Source: Desulfobacterales bacterium
GTDB lineage: Bacteria > Desulfobacterota > Desulfobacteria > Desulfobacterales > Desulfobacteraceae
Direction of reading: 5' to 3'
Length of the DNA stretch: 12,994 nt
Assembly: GCA_022361535.1 (NCBI GenBank)
Contig: JAKSAU010001271.1
Span: 1-12,994, forward strand
Shown here piece after piece: positions 6,994 to 12,994 of the stretch. Both the position numbers and the translations under genes were made by a program. The notes below the pieces were generated by a model. That model made no database searches. It was not told where the DNA came from and saw nothing but the letters and a program-made list of their open reading frames with translations. The number at the start of each line of letters is the position of its first letter. The stretch's first letter is position 1.

Positions 6994-7578
6994 ATGAAAA
7001 CCAAACTCGGGCCTTTACTAAGGGCTATACGTAATTCCCGGAACTTGACTATTAAAGATGTTGCCTTAAAAGCAGGTGTCAGTTCAAGCCTGCTTTCCCA
7101 GATAGAGAGAAACAGGATATCTCCGTCTTTGGATACACTGTTGCAATTGCTCGAAGTCTATGGGGTGCCGCCCAATAAGTTTTTTAAAGATTACGAAACC
7201 ATGACCCGGGTGGAAATCGTTAAGAAAGACCAGCGAAAGATCTACCAGCGAAAAGGCTTTAAATATGAGACCCTTTGTGGCGAAAGCCAAGCCAAAGGCA
7301 GTCATTCGTTTAATGCCTTTTTTTTAGAGCTGGCTCCGGGTCAAAAACGGGGAGATGCAGATGATGGACACCTTGGCAGGGAATTAGGTATCGTCATTTC
7401 CGGTAGCGCACAGCTGATCTACGGGGACGAAGTGTATGAGATTTGTGCAGGGGATACCCTTTCGTTTTTCTCTCAGATCCCCCACATCATTAAAAATAAT
7501 GGAGAAGAGCTTTTTCAGGCCTATTGGATTGTTACCCCGGCTGACGGGGAAGATTATTTTGGAGAAAAAACCGCGTAA
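6994..7578 (+). CDS. XRE-family regulator with C-terminal cupin domain
   Basis: A 194-residue one-component regulator. The XRE/lambda-repressor-type helix-turn-helix spans about 6-62, with LTIKDVALKAGVSSSLLSQI (18-37) as the core. A cupin beta-barrel follows (about 105-182): LELAPGQKRG, then GRELGIVISGSAQLIYGDEVYEICAGDTLSF and IPHIIKNNGEELFQAYWI. Cupin regulators of this kind sense small metabolites and commonly control adjacent catabolic or biosynthetic genes. The metal-ligand His of the first cupin motif is not obvious here (His126 lies just before it), while His164 of motif 2 is present. It is the first gene of an operon, 16 bases before leuC, so it probably regulates that enzyme pair and itself. 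The ribosome site (GATGGG) is weak, which would keep its level low. Confidence 0.88.
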   Translation: MKTKLGPLLRAIRNSRNLTIKDVALKAGVSSSLLSQIERNRISPSLDTLLQLLEVYGVPPNKFFKDYETMTRVEIVKKDQRKIYQRKGFKYETLCGESQAKGSHSFNAFFLELAPGQKRGDADDGHLGRELGIVISGSAQLIYGDEVYEICAGDTLSFFSQIPHIIKNNGEELFQAYWIVTPADGEDYFGEKTA

Positions 7579-7594
7579 ACATAAGGATTGATCC

Positions 7595-8881
7595 ATGGGA
7601 AAAACAATTGCAGAAAAAATATTTGACACCCACTTGGTGGACGAACCCTTTGGGGATGTCAGCGTTCTTAAACTTGACCGGGTCTTTTGCCATGAAATTA
7701 CAACACCCACAGCCATTCAAGATCTGGTAGCCAGGGGTAAAGACAGGGTGTTTGATCCGGACAAGATCAAGGCGGTCATTGACCATGTAACACCAGCCAA
7801 GGATTCAAAAACTGCCATGCAGGGGAAAATCCTGCGGGAATGGGCCAGACGCCATAAAATTAAAGATTTTTTTGATATTGGAAACAATGGTGTGTGCCAT
7901 GCCATTTTTCCTGAAAAAGGATTTGTCCGCCCCGGGTTCACCATTATTATGGGCGATTCCCATACTTGCACCCATGGTGCATTTGGTGCATTTGCCGCAG
8001 GCGTTGGTACCACAGATCTGGAAGTCGGTATATTAAAAGGGGTGTGTACATTTAAACGACCTGAGACATTTAAGATTGAAATAACCGGTACACTGACGCC
8101 AGGTGTTTATGCCAAAGATATAATCCTGGAAGTGATCCGCCAAATTTCTGTAAATGGCGCCACCAATATGGTTATTGAGTTTTCAGGTCCTGTGGTAGAT
8201 GCCATGAACATGGATCAGCGCATGACCCTTTCAAATATGGCAGTTGAAGCCGGTGCAACCTCCGGGATCTGTCTGCCGGACATGACCACGGTTGAGTATC
8301 TGTGGCCTTTTATCAAAGATGAGTTTGATTCAAAGGACGCCGCATTAAAAGAATATTCTAAATTCTGTTCTGATGACGATGCAGTATATGCCAAAATAAA
8401 AACAATTGATGTCAGTGACCTTGAACCCTTGACTACCTTTGGCTACAAGCCTGACAATGTGAAACCTGTGTCTGAAATGGGTGGAACAGCTGTTGACCAG
8501 GTTTATATCGGCTCTTGTACCAATGGTCGTCTTGAAGATTTGAGAGAGGCAGCAAAGGTACTCAAAGATCAGAGGATTTCTGATAATGTCAGGGGGATCG
8601 TGTCTCCGGCTACCCCGGACATCTTTTCAGCTGCCCTGGAAGAGGGGCTGGTCAAGACGTTTATGGATGCAGGATTCTGTGTAACAAACCCAACCTGTGG
8701 GGCATGTCTTGGTATGAGCAACGGTGTCCTGGCTGAAGGCGAAGTGGCTGCAGCCACAACCAACAGGAATTTTAACGGGCGTATGGGTAAGGGCGGTATG
8801 GTCCATCTGATGAGTCCTGCCACGGCAGCTGCCACTGCCATCAAGGGCGAAATCGCTAACTCTGACCTGTTCAAAAACTAA
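7595..8881 (+). CDS. leuC: 3-isopropylmalate dehydratase/homoaconitase-family large subunit
   Basis: A 428-residue aconitase-superfamily large subunit, the length of the short archaeal-type LeuC/HacA group rather than the roughly 465-residue enterobacterial LeuC. It carries the iron-sulfur cluster ligands Cys308 (GSCTNGR) and Cys368/Cys371 (NPTCGAC), together with GVCHAIFPEKGF (99-110), GDSHTCTHGAFGA (120-132) and NRNFNGRMGKGG (390-401), all hallmarks of this dehydratase family. With the small subunit it isomerises a 2-hydroxy acid by dehydration and rehydration in the cytoplasm. AAGGA precedes the ATG at 7595. No leuA or leuB is nearby, so leucine synthesis is the default assignment but not proven; homoaconitate, citrate or a dimethylmalate-type substrate remain possible. 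It is the second gene of the operon and ends 15 bases before leuD. Confidence 0.85.
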   Translation: MGKTIAEKIFDTHLVDEPFGDVSVLKLDRVFCHEITTPTAIQDLVARGKDRVFDPDKIKAVIDHVTPAKDSKTAMQGKILREWARRHKIKDFFDIGNNGVCHAIFPEKGFVRPGFTIIMGDSHTCTHGAFGAFAAGVGTTDLEVGILKGVCTFKRPETFKIEITGTLTPGVYAKDIILEVIRQISVNGATNMVIEFSGPVVDAMNMDQRMTLSNMAVEAGATSGICLPDMTTVEYLWPFIKDEFDSKDAALKEYSKFCSDDDAVYAKIKTIDVSDLEPLTTFGYKPDNVKPVSEMGGTAVDQVYIGSCTNGRLEDLREAAKVLKDQRISDNVRGIVSPATPDIFSAALEEGLVKTFMDAGFCVTNPTCGACLGMSNGVLAEGEVAAATTNRNFNGRMGKGGMVHLMSPATAAATAIKGEIANSDLFKN

Positions 8882-8896
8882 TCAACCGGAGGGATC

Positions 8897-9424
8897 ATGA
8901 AAACATTTGAAGGAAACATTCTTTGCCTGGACCGGGCAGACATCAATACAGACGAGATCATTCCGGCCAAATACCTGACAGAAATAGAAAAGACCGCCAT
9001 GAAGCCCCATTTGCTTGAAGACCTGAAAATGGACGGCTTTGACCCCAAAAAAGATCTTGAAGATGTAGCAGTGGTTGTGGGCCGTGAGAATTTCGGGTGC
9101 GGTTCTTCCAGGGAACATGCACCCTGGGCCCTTGAAGTGAACGGCATCAATGTTGTCATTGCCCCAAGTTTCGCCCGTATTTTTCGCCAGAATATGTTTA
9201 ATTGCGGCATGATGGCCATTGAACTGCCTGAATCGGATATCCAGGCATTGTTCGATCTTTGCGGAGAAGGTAAAGGGGCCACGCTTAGCATTGATGTAGA
9301 AACCGGTACCATCACTGCCAGTGCCGGCGGTAAAGAGTTGACGCTCGCATTCACCATATCCGAGTTTGATAAAACCCTGGTTAAAACCGGTGGATGGGTG
9401 GAATACGCAGATAAGAATTATTAA
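8897..9424 (+). CDS. leuD: 3-isopropylmalate dehydratase/homoaconitase-family small subunit
   Basis: A 175-residue small subunit (swivel domain) completing the dehydratase with the preceding gene. DINTDEIIPAKYL (15-27), FGCGSSREHAPWAL (66-79, the substrate-carboxylate Ser/Arg region) and SFARIFRQNMFNCG (91-104) are typical. Its length fits the 160-175-residue archaeal/short bacterial type. The loop after IPAK, which helps choose between substrates in archaeal isopropylmalate isomerase and homoaconitase, reads YLTE here, matching neither loop as I remember them. A strong ribosome site (GGAGGG) sits in the 15-base gap after leuC, so the subunits are translated together. A clear terminator follows at 9458. 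Confidence 0.87.
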   Translation: MKTFEGNILCLDRADINTDEIIPAKYLTEIEKTAMKPHLLEDLKMDGFDPKKDLEDVAVVVGRENFGCGSSREHAPWALEVNGINVVIAPSFARIFRQNMFNCGMMAIELPESDIQALFDLCGEGKGATLSIDVETGTITASAGGKELTLAFTISEFDKTLVKTGGWVEYADKNY

Positions 9425-9457
9425 TAATCCTCAAAACTTATTTCATTCCAGTCTCTG

Positions 9458-9500
9458 AGGGGCGTCAGTCAATGCATTTGGCTGGCGTCCTGATTTTTTT
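9458..9500 (+). terminator. Rho-independent terminator of the XRE-leuC-leuD operon
   Basis: A GC-rich stem with wobble pairs and one bulge (left arm from 9458, right arm ending 9491, small loop near 9473-9478) is followed by TTTTTTT at 9494-9500. It lies 34 bases after the leuD stop. Confidence 0.85.
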
Positions 9501-9523
9501 CCTCACTCTATTCTAATTTTTCC

Positions 9524-9551
9524 TTGACTTGTTTTTATTTTCTGTGAAAAT
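9524..9551 (+). promoter_or_regulatory. Weak candidate promoter of the chemotaxis receptor gene
   Basis: TTGACT (9524-9529) is followed after 16 bases by GAAAAT (9546-9551). The -35 is good, the -10 poor. I see no sigma28 (flagellar) or sigma54 pattern in this gap. Confidence 0.28.
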
Positions 9552-9608
9552 TAGCGAACACTGTTTTTTTAACGAGGCTATGTTTTTTTTATCAAAAGGG
9601 GGTCGATT

Positions 9609-11129
9609 ATGGGAAAAAAAGTGGATCCGGTACTGGTTTCACGTTTTCAAAAAGAACAGCTTTTGGACTTAGCAAAGCGGTCATTAACTTCGGTGGTCGC
9701 GCATTTTGTCCTTTACGTGTTTATTGTGCTGATTACACCCATGAAATCCGATCACCCAATGGTTCTGGCCGGATTCGGTATTTTCATTTTTGTTAACTCT
9801 GCCTTAAGAATGGTATTGGCGGCAAAATTGCCTGTCATATATGATCAGGCTCCTGAACGCTGGACCACTATCTTCAAGGTGTTGAATGGGTTGTCCGGTC
9901 TTTTGTGGGGCGGTGTCGCTCTTGTTATGGCGATTTATTATCCTCTAGAATGGCCTTTGTTTTTTACGCTTGTGATCTGCTGCGGCCTTGCTGCAGGTGC
10001 CACTTCTTCTTTAGGGCCTCATTTGGTTTTGTCCCGAAATTTTACTTTATCTATCATGCTGCCTTTAACCATTTGGGGATTCTATCATGGAACCTCTTTA
10101 GGATATGGTATGGGGATACTTTGCGCCTTTTCCATGCTTATGTTTATTCGGATGGCAAAGGATAACTATGTGTGGTACTGGGATTCCATTGCAGCCAGTG
10201 AAAAAATATCCAAGCACACCCAAACTATGGAGCGTGTTTTTGAGGGAGCAAACACCAATGCAGCTGAATTGAACCAGACCTCAAAGAATCTGACAACTTC
10301 GTCAGGAGAAATGACCCGGAATGCAGCCCAGATGTCTTCAGGCCTCTCACAGGTGTCACAGATTGCCGGGAAGGTGAATACCAATTCCCATGAAATGGTC
10401 GCTTTAATGTCACAAACCATGAGTAATTTTTCAAATATTGCTTCAGCCAGTGAAGAGATGACAGCGACCATAGCTGATATCTCCCAGAGTGCAGAAAAAA
10501 CACGAGAAGTAACAGCCCGGGCTGTTTCCCAGACAGAGTCAGCCATGACCCAGATGGCCGGATTAGCCGAGGCAGCAACAGCCATCAACAAGATCACGGA
10601 AGCCATTGGGGAAATCTCCGAACAGATTAATCTGCTGGCCCTCAATGCTACTATTGAGGCAGCAAGGGCAGGTGAAGCAGGCAGAGGGTTTGCCGTAGTG
10701 GCTACAGAAATCAAGGAGCTTGCGGTTCAGACATCCGGATCTGCTGGTGAGATCAGCCGCCAGGTACAAGAAATCCAGGATGCAACCCAGAGAACTGCCA
10801 ATGAAATGGAGCATATTTCAACCATTGTCCAGGATGCGGATTCAAATGTCGAAAATATTGCCACGGCCGTAGAAGAGCAGTCCACGGCAACCACAGAAGT
10901 ATCTAAAAATATTTTGCAGGCATCTGAAGGCGTGTCACAGGCTGAAAAGAAGACCGGGGAAAATGATGAGGCTTTGGATCAGGTTGCAAAAGAGATTGTA
11001 GAACTGGAAGGTCAGGCTAAACAAGTTGAATCCGGGGCAGGCCAGGTTGACAATAATGCCGAGACACTTCGACGATTGGCAAGGGAACTTGTTGCATTGG
11101 TGGATACAGACGAACAAAAGGTAAGTTAA
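9609..11129 (+). CDS. Methyl-accepting chemotaxis protein with multi-span membrane sensor, no HAMP
   Basis: A 506-residue transducer. The N-terminal 185 residues contain about six hydrophobic segments (near 28-44, 50-70, 88-110, 114-134, 146-160 and 164-181) with only short loops, so there is no periplasmic ligand-binding domain. The cytoplasmic part begins almost at once with a long coiled coil; I see no recognisable HAMP. The signalling tip is [20 protein letters not shown] (335-354) followed by [18 protein letters not shown] (355-372), the CheA/CheW contact region. There is no C-terminal pentapeptide for CheR/CheB docking. Members of this type signal to CheA-CheW; the input, perhaps energy state, redox or a membrane-soluble cue, cannot be read from sequence. 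AAAAGGGGG lies upstream of the ATG at 9609. No other chemotaxis gene is in the window. Confidence 0.92.
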   Translation: MGKKVDPVLVSRFQKEQLLDLAKRSLTSVVAHFVLYVFIVLITPMKSDHPMVLAGFGIFIFVNSALRMVLAAKLPVIYDQAPERWTTIFKVLNGLSGLLWGGVALVMAIYYPLEWPLFFTLVICCGLAAGATSSLGPHLVLSRNFTLSIMLPLTIWGFYHGTSLGYGMGILCAFSMLMFIRMAKDNYVWYWDSIAASEKISKHTQTMERVFEGANTNAAELNQTSKNLTTSSGEMTRNAAQMSSGLSQVSQIAGKVNTNSHEMVALMSQTMSNFSNIASASEEMTATIADISQSAEKTREVTARAVSQTESAMTQMAGLAEAATAINKITEAIGEISEQINLLALNATIEAARAGEAGRGFAVVATEIKELAVQTSGSAGEISRQVQEIQDATQRTANEMEHISTIVQDADSNVENIATAVEEQSTATTEVSKNILQASEGVSQAEKKTGENDEALDQVAKEIVELEGQAKQVESGAGQVDNNAETLRRLARELVALVDTDEQKVS

Positions 11130-11190
11130 AAGATAGTACTACTGTTCATCAATGGGAAGTAAGTGTTTACTTCTGTCATGCAAAAATTAA

Positions 11191-11232
11191 ATCCAGATGC
11201 TCGATATAACTGATGATATCGAGCATCTGGAT
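11191..11232. terminator. Perfect 17-bp hairpin, bidirectional terminator between mcp and usp
   Basis: Arms 11191-11207 and 11216-11232 (ATCCAGATGCTCGATAT and its reverse complement) flank an eight-base loop. The hairpin lies 61 bases after the receptor stop on the plus strand and 103 bases after the usp stop on the minus strand. The minus-strand exit (TTAATTTTTG) is the better U-tract; the plus-strand exit is GTTTAATATT. Confidence 0.72.
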
Positions 11233-11335
11233 GTTTAATATTAGCTATATGGGATGTTGTTCGATCCGACCTAAGTATATAGATATAGACTCACATATAT
11301 GCAGTCTGGACGTTTCTATAAAGGTGTATATTACC

Positions 11336-11794
11336 CTATGATGCTTTGGGAACAACTATAACCGGGCAGGGAGCATGTCCAATAACATTTTGTGCGGTGC
11401 TTCCCATGATAATACGCTCAAGCCCCCTTCGGCCATGTGTTCCCATAACAATTAAATCGATGTTTTTTTCTTTGGCTTCCTGGACAATAAATTCGTAAGG
11501 GGCACCACCCATACGAACAATTGTTTCGCAGGGTAATTTTGCCTCATCAACTTTTTTCTTTGCTTTCTCAATATATGCTCTAGCATCTTCAGACATTTTT
11601 TCAACAAGCGAAGGTGCAACTTCCATCTGCTCAGGGAAGAGGTCAACGACACTTATAATAAAAATTTCGCTATTACAAATAGAACCTAGACTGATAGCCT
11701 GTTCAACAGCGTTATTACTAAATTCAGAACCATCAACGGCAACAAGAATTCTTTCACCCCGTGTCAAGGGACATTCGCATACAAGTTTAGTCAT
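11336..11794 (-). CDS. Universal stress protein (UspA family)
   Basis: A 152-residue single-domain Usp. ILVAVDGSEFSNNAVEQA (16-33) is the first strand and ATP-contact Asp21; the C-terminal motif GTHGRR...MGSTAQNVIGHAPCPVIVVP keeps the complete ATP-binding signature G-2X-G-9X-G-S (Gly118, Gly121, Gly131, Ser132), so this is the ATP-binding UspFG-like rather than UspA-like type. It is cytoplasmic and probably forms dimers; its role in stress or stasis is inferred from the family. An unusual N-terminal extension of about 15 residues carries a C-x-C pair (Cys6, Cys8). AGAGGTG stands just before the ATG at 11794. The gene is monocistronic, with a hairpin downstream at 11191-11232. Confidence 0.92.
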   Translation of the reverse strand: MTKLVCECPLTRGERILVAVDGSEFSNNAVEQAISLGSICNSEIFIISVVDLFPEQMEVAPSLVEKMSEDARAYIEKAKKKVDEAKLPCETIVRMGGAPYEFIVQEAKEKNIDLIVMGTHGRRGLERIIMGSTAQNVIGHAPCPVIVVPKAS

Positions 11795-11814
11795 AATTCA
11801 CCTCTCTATTCATA

Positions 11815-11820
11815 ATTATA
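11815..11820 (-). promoter_or_regulatory. Candidate -10 element of usp
   Basis: A perfect TATAAT on the minus strand (11820-11815), 20 bases upstream of the usp ATG. No convincing -35 is present at 16-18 bases, and the region is AT-rich, so a chance match is possible. Confidence 0.35.
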
Positions 11821-11892
11821 ATTTTTAAAGTGTTTTCAGTTTTGCCTGATATGATTTAGACTCAGCCACCATATCGAGAATAGGGAGTTAAG

Positions 11893-11919
11893 AAGCCCCC
11901 TTAAATGATAAGGGGGCTT
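11893..11919. terminator. GC-rich hairpin, terminator-like, downstream of the small ORF
   Basis: Perfect 11-bp arms (AAGCCCCCTTA at 11893-11903, complement at 11909-11919) with a five-base loop. No plus-strand gene ends upstream. It lies 25 bases after the stop of the 28-residue ORF on the minus strand, which is its most natural client. Neither side has a long U-tract (TTTT on plus, CTTCTTAAC on minus). Confidence 0.65.
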
Positions 11920-11944
11920 TTGCTTCATGGTTACAGTCAACGTG

Positions 11945-12031
11945 TCAAAGCTCACAAGCACCTTTAATGGAGCCGTAGCATCTATTTAAATGATAGGAAA
12001 TAAATAATACTGCTAAAATTGTTGATATCAT
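11945..12031 (-). CDS. Possible 28-residue small protein with hydrophobic N-terminus
   Basis: A short frame of 28 codons from the ATG at 12031 to the TGA at 11947-11945. GGGAGG (12043-12038) lies exactly six bases before the ATG, one of the best ribosome sites in the window. The predicted peptide begins MISTILAVLFIS (a short hydrophobic stretch), continues SYHLNR and ends CYGSIKGACEL, with two cysteines at 18 and 26. It resembles known small membrane peptides only in general character; I recognise no family. A terminator-like hairpin follows 25 bases after the stop, so a short dedicated transcript is plausible. It lies in the gap between the NAD kinase and usp genes, all on the same strand. 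A chance ORF cannot be excluded. Confidence 0.45.
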   Translation of the reverse strand: MISTILAVLFISYHLNRCYGSIKGACEL

Positions 12032-12037
12032 AATATA

Positions 12038-12043
12038 CCTCCC
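12038..12043 (-). promoter_or_regulatory. Strong ribosome binding site for the 28-residue ORF
   Basis: GGGAGG on the minus strand, six bases from the ATG at 12031. There is no other start codon suitably placed to explain it. Confidence 0.55.
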
Positions 12044-12143
12044 ATTGATTGTAAGTTTGCAAGCCGCTTAAATAAATAGCGAGATCATGAAACTAAATTA
12101 ATTCAAAGGTCAGTTTTTACAATATTAGTCGTATGGGTGTTTT

Positions 12144-12164
12144 ATGATAGGTAAAAACTATCAT
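12144..12164 (-). other. Short hairpin after the NAD kinase stop
   Basis: Arms ATGATAG (12144-12150) and CTATCAT (12158-12164) with a seven-base loop, starting 19 bases past the NAD kinase stop. There is no U-tract on the minus side (AAAACACCC follows), so it is at best a weak terminator. Apart from this and the small ORF, I see nothing else in the AT-rich 389-base gap 11795-12183 beyond the hairpin at 11893-11919. Confidence 0.3.
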
Positions 12165-12183
12165 TTTGGAGTTAAACACAACA

Positions 12184-12994
12184 TCAGCTTCGGCCCCCAC
12201 TCCAGTGCAGGCGCGTTTTCAACACCTTGAAATAGGAATGATCTTCAAAAGAAATCATTTTGATATTGTTCCGGCTTTTCTTAACAAAGATTTTATCCCC
12301 TGGATCCATTTCAAATCCCTCCTGTCCGTCCAGGGTCAGGATCATATCCTCTGGGCTGCCTTCCAAGCGGATTTCCACATGTGTATGGTCCGGGATAAGC
12401 AAGGGGCGGTTGGTCAGGGTAAACGGGCAGATGGGGGTAAGTATAATAGAAGGGACTGCCGGGTGTACCACAGGGCCGCCGGCAGCAAGTGAATAAGCGG
12501 TTGAACCTGTGGGGGTCGCTACGATCAGGCCGTCTGCCCGATAGGTAGTCAAATAGATATCATCCAGATAGACCGCACATGAAGCCAGTCGGGACAGGGC
12601 TGATTTATTAATAACCGCATCGTTTAGTACATCTACATCGATGATAAGTTCATTATCCCGGACCACCTTTATATCCAGCCGCCGTCGCTCTTTGATGATA
12701 TACTCTCCTTTGAGCAAGGCCTCAATTGCCTCATAGAGATTCTCTTCTGTAGTTTCTGCAAGAAATCCCACCTCACCGAATTTAACCCCCATGAGCGGGA
12801 TACCCGAGTTTTCAATATATCGTGCCACACTTAAAAACGTACCGTCTCCCCCAAGAACAACAATGCAGAGCAGATCTCTTGGGATTGGTGTTTTTTCATT
12901 TGCCTGGGTATCAATTACTACACAACGGTCACCAAGGTGTCGAATCAGATCTTGGGACTTGTCCTGGGCATAATCTTCATTTTTAATAACAAGC
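12184..12994 (-). CDS. nadK: NAD kinase, N-terminus cut by window edge
   Basis: ATP/polyphosphate-dependent NAD kinase, which phosphorylates NAD to NADP in the cytoplasm. 269 residues are visible; the frame is open to the right edge and lacks only the extreme N-terminus. A GTG at 12828 is not the start, because the catalytic GGDGT motif (visible residues 48-52) lies upstream of it. Further motifs are GVKFGEVGFLAE (69-80), the ND of VLNDAVI, GLIVATPTGSTAYSLAAGGP (NAD-binding core), ICPFTLTNRPLLIP and the C-terminal DGQEGF. The usual GIN-x-G-x-x-GFL segment has Lys71 where Asn is typical, a variation near the nucleotide site. The stop is a TGA at 12186-12184. Nothing in the window belongs to the same operon except possibly the small ORF downstream. 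Confidence 0.93.
   Translation of the reverse strand, partial: LVIKNEDYAQDKSQDLIRHLGDRCVVIDTQANEKTPIPRDLLCIVVLGGDGTFLSVARYIENSGIPLMGVKFGEVGFLAETTEENLYEAIEALLKGEYIIKERRRLDIKVVRDNELIIDVDVLNDAVINKSALSRLASCAVYLDDIYLTTYRADGLIVATPTGSTAYSLAAGGPVVHPAVPSIILTPICPFTLTNRPLLIPDHTHVEIRLEGSPEDMILTLDGQEGFEMDPGDKIFVKKSRNNIKMISFEDHSYFKVLKTRLHWSGGRS

Noticed and set aside
7084..8013. Minus-strand open frames opposite the XRE-cupin and leuC genes
   Set aside because: Antisense shadows of strongly supported coding sequence; no recognisable protein.
10166..10814. Minus-strand open frames of 83-182 codons opposite the chemotaxis receptor
   Set aside because: The receptor's repetitive coiled-coil codons keep the opposite strand open; no family resemblance or ribosome site.
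11984..12151. Short repeats of the type TTTAAATGATAGG / TTTATGATAGG
   Set aside because: Too short and too AT-rich to distinguish from chance; no regular spacing.
12826..12828. GTG 12828 as the NAD kinase start
   Set aside because: It would remove the catalytic GGDGT motif; the frame continues open to the window edge with clear homology.
1..12994. CRISPR array, insertion sequence, phage, toxin-antitoxin or defence island
   Set aside because: No direct-repeat array, transposase, integrase, nuclease or toxin-like gene is visible on either strand; no tRNA or rRNA was recognised.

Overview
This window looks like a chromosomal segment of a mesophilic, anaerobic deltaproteobacterium, most likely a sulfate reducer of the Desulfobacteraceae (Desulfobacter/Desulfobacula-like). 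That placement is an inference. It rests on the style of the protein sequences (an exopolyphosphatase-like DHH protein, a hybrid PAS kinase with an AHDFNN H-box, an archaeal-type split isopropylmalate-dehydratase/homoaconitase pair), the moderate, slightly AT-leaning base composition, and strong AGGAG-type ribosome sites. There is no rRNA, tRNA, insertion sequence, phage gene or CRISPR array. Two genes are cut by the window edges.

Layout. 1-615 (minus): the N-terminal part of a DHH-family phosphoesterase. 828-3104 (plus): a soluble hybrid histidine kinase (unclassified sensor, PAS, HisKA, HATPase, receiver), divergent from the DHH gene and convergent with the next. 3135-3959 (minus): purine nucleoside phosphorylase with several altered purine-pocket residues. 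4092-5255 (minus): a PLP cysteine-desulfurase-family enzyme. 5416-6045 (minus): a GntR/FCD repressor-type regulator upstream of it. The gap between these two genes holds a perfect 18-bp inverted repeat made of two ATTCA-N3-TGAAT sites lying on a recognisable promoter. 6236-6880 (plus): a YigZ/IMPACT-family protein, divergent from the GntR gene. 6994-9424 (plus): a three-gene operon of an XRE-cupin regulator followed by the large and small subunits of an aconitase-superfamily hydro-lyase (annotated leuC/leuD), with a consensus-like promoter covered by a 9-bp inverted repeat and a rho-independent terminator at the end. 9609-11129 (plus): a methyl-accepting chemotaxis protein with a multi-spanning membrane sensor and no HAMP. 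11336-11794 (minus): a UspA protein. 11945-12031 (minus): a 28-residue small ORF with a near-perfect ribosome site. 12184-12994 (minus): NAD kinase lacking its N-terminus.

How it fits together. Most of the window is housekeeping and signalling. Two small regulatory circuits stand out, each a one-component regulator next to a metabolic enzyme with a visible candidate operator: GntR with the desulfurase-like enzyme, and XRE-cupin with the hydro-lyase pair. In both, the true substrate cannot be settled from sequence alone. I see no defence, toxin or mobile system. The most novel candidates are the GntR twin operator, the XRE-cupin/hydro-lyase operon whose small-subunit specificity loop is atypical, and the 28-residue ORF between the NAD kinase and usp genes.
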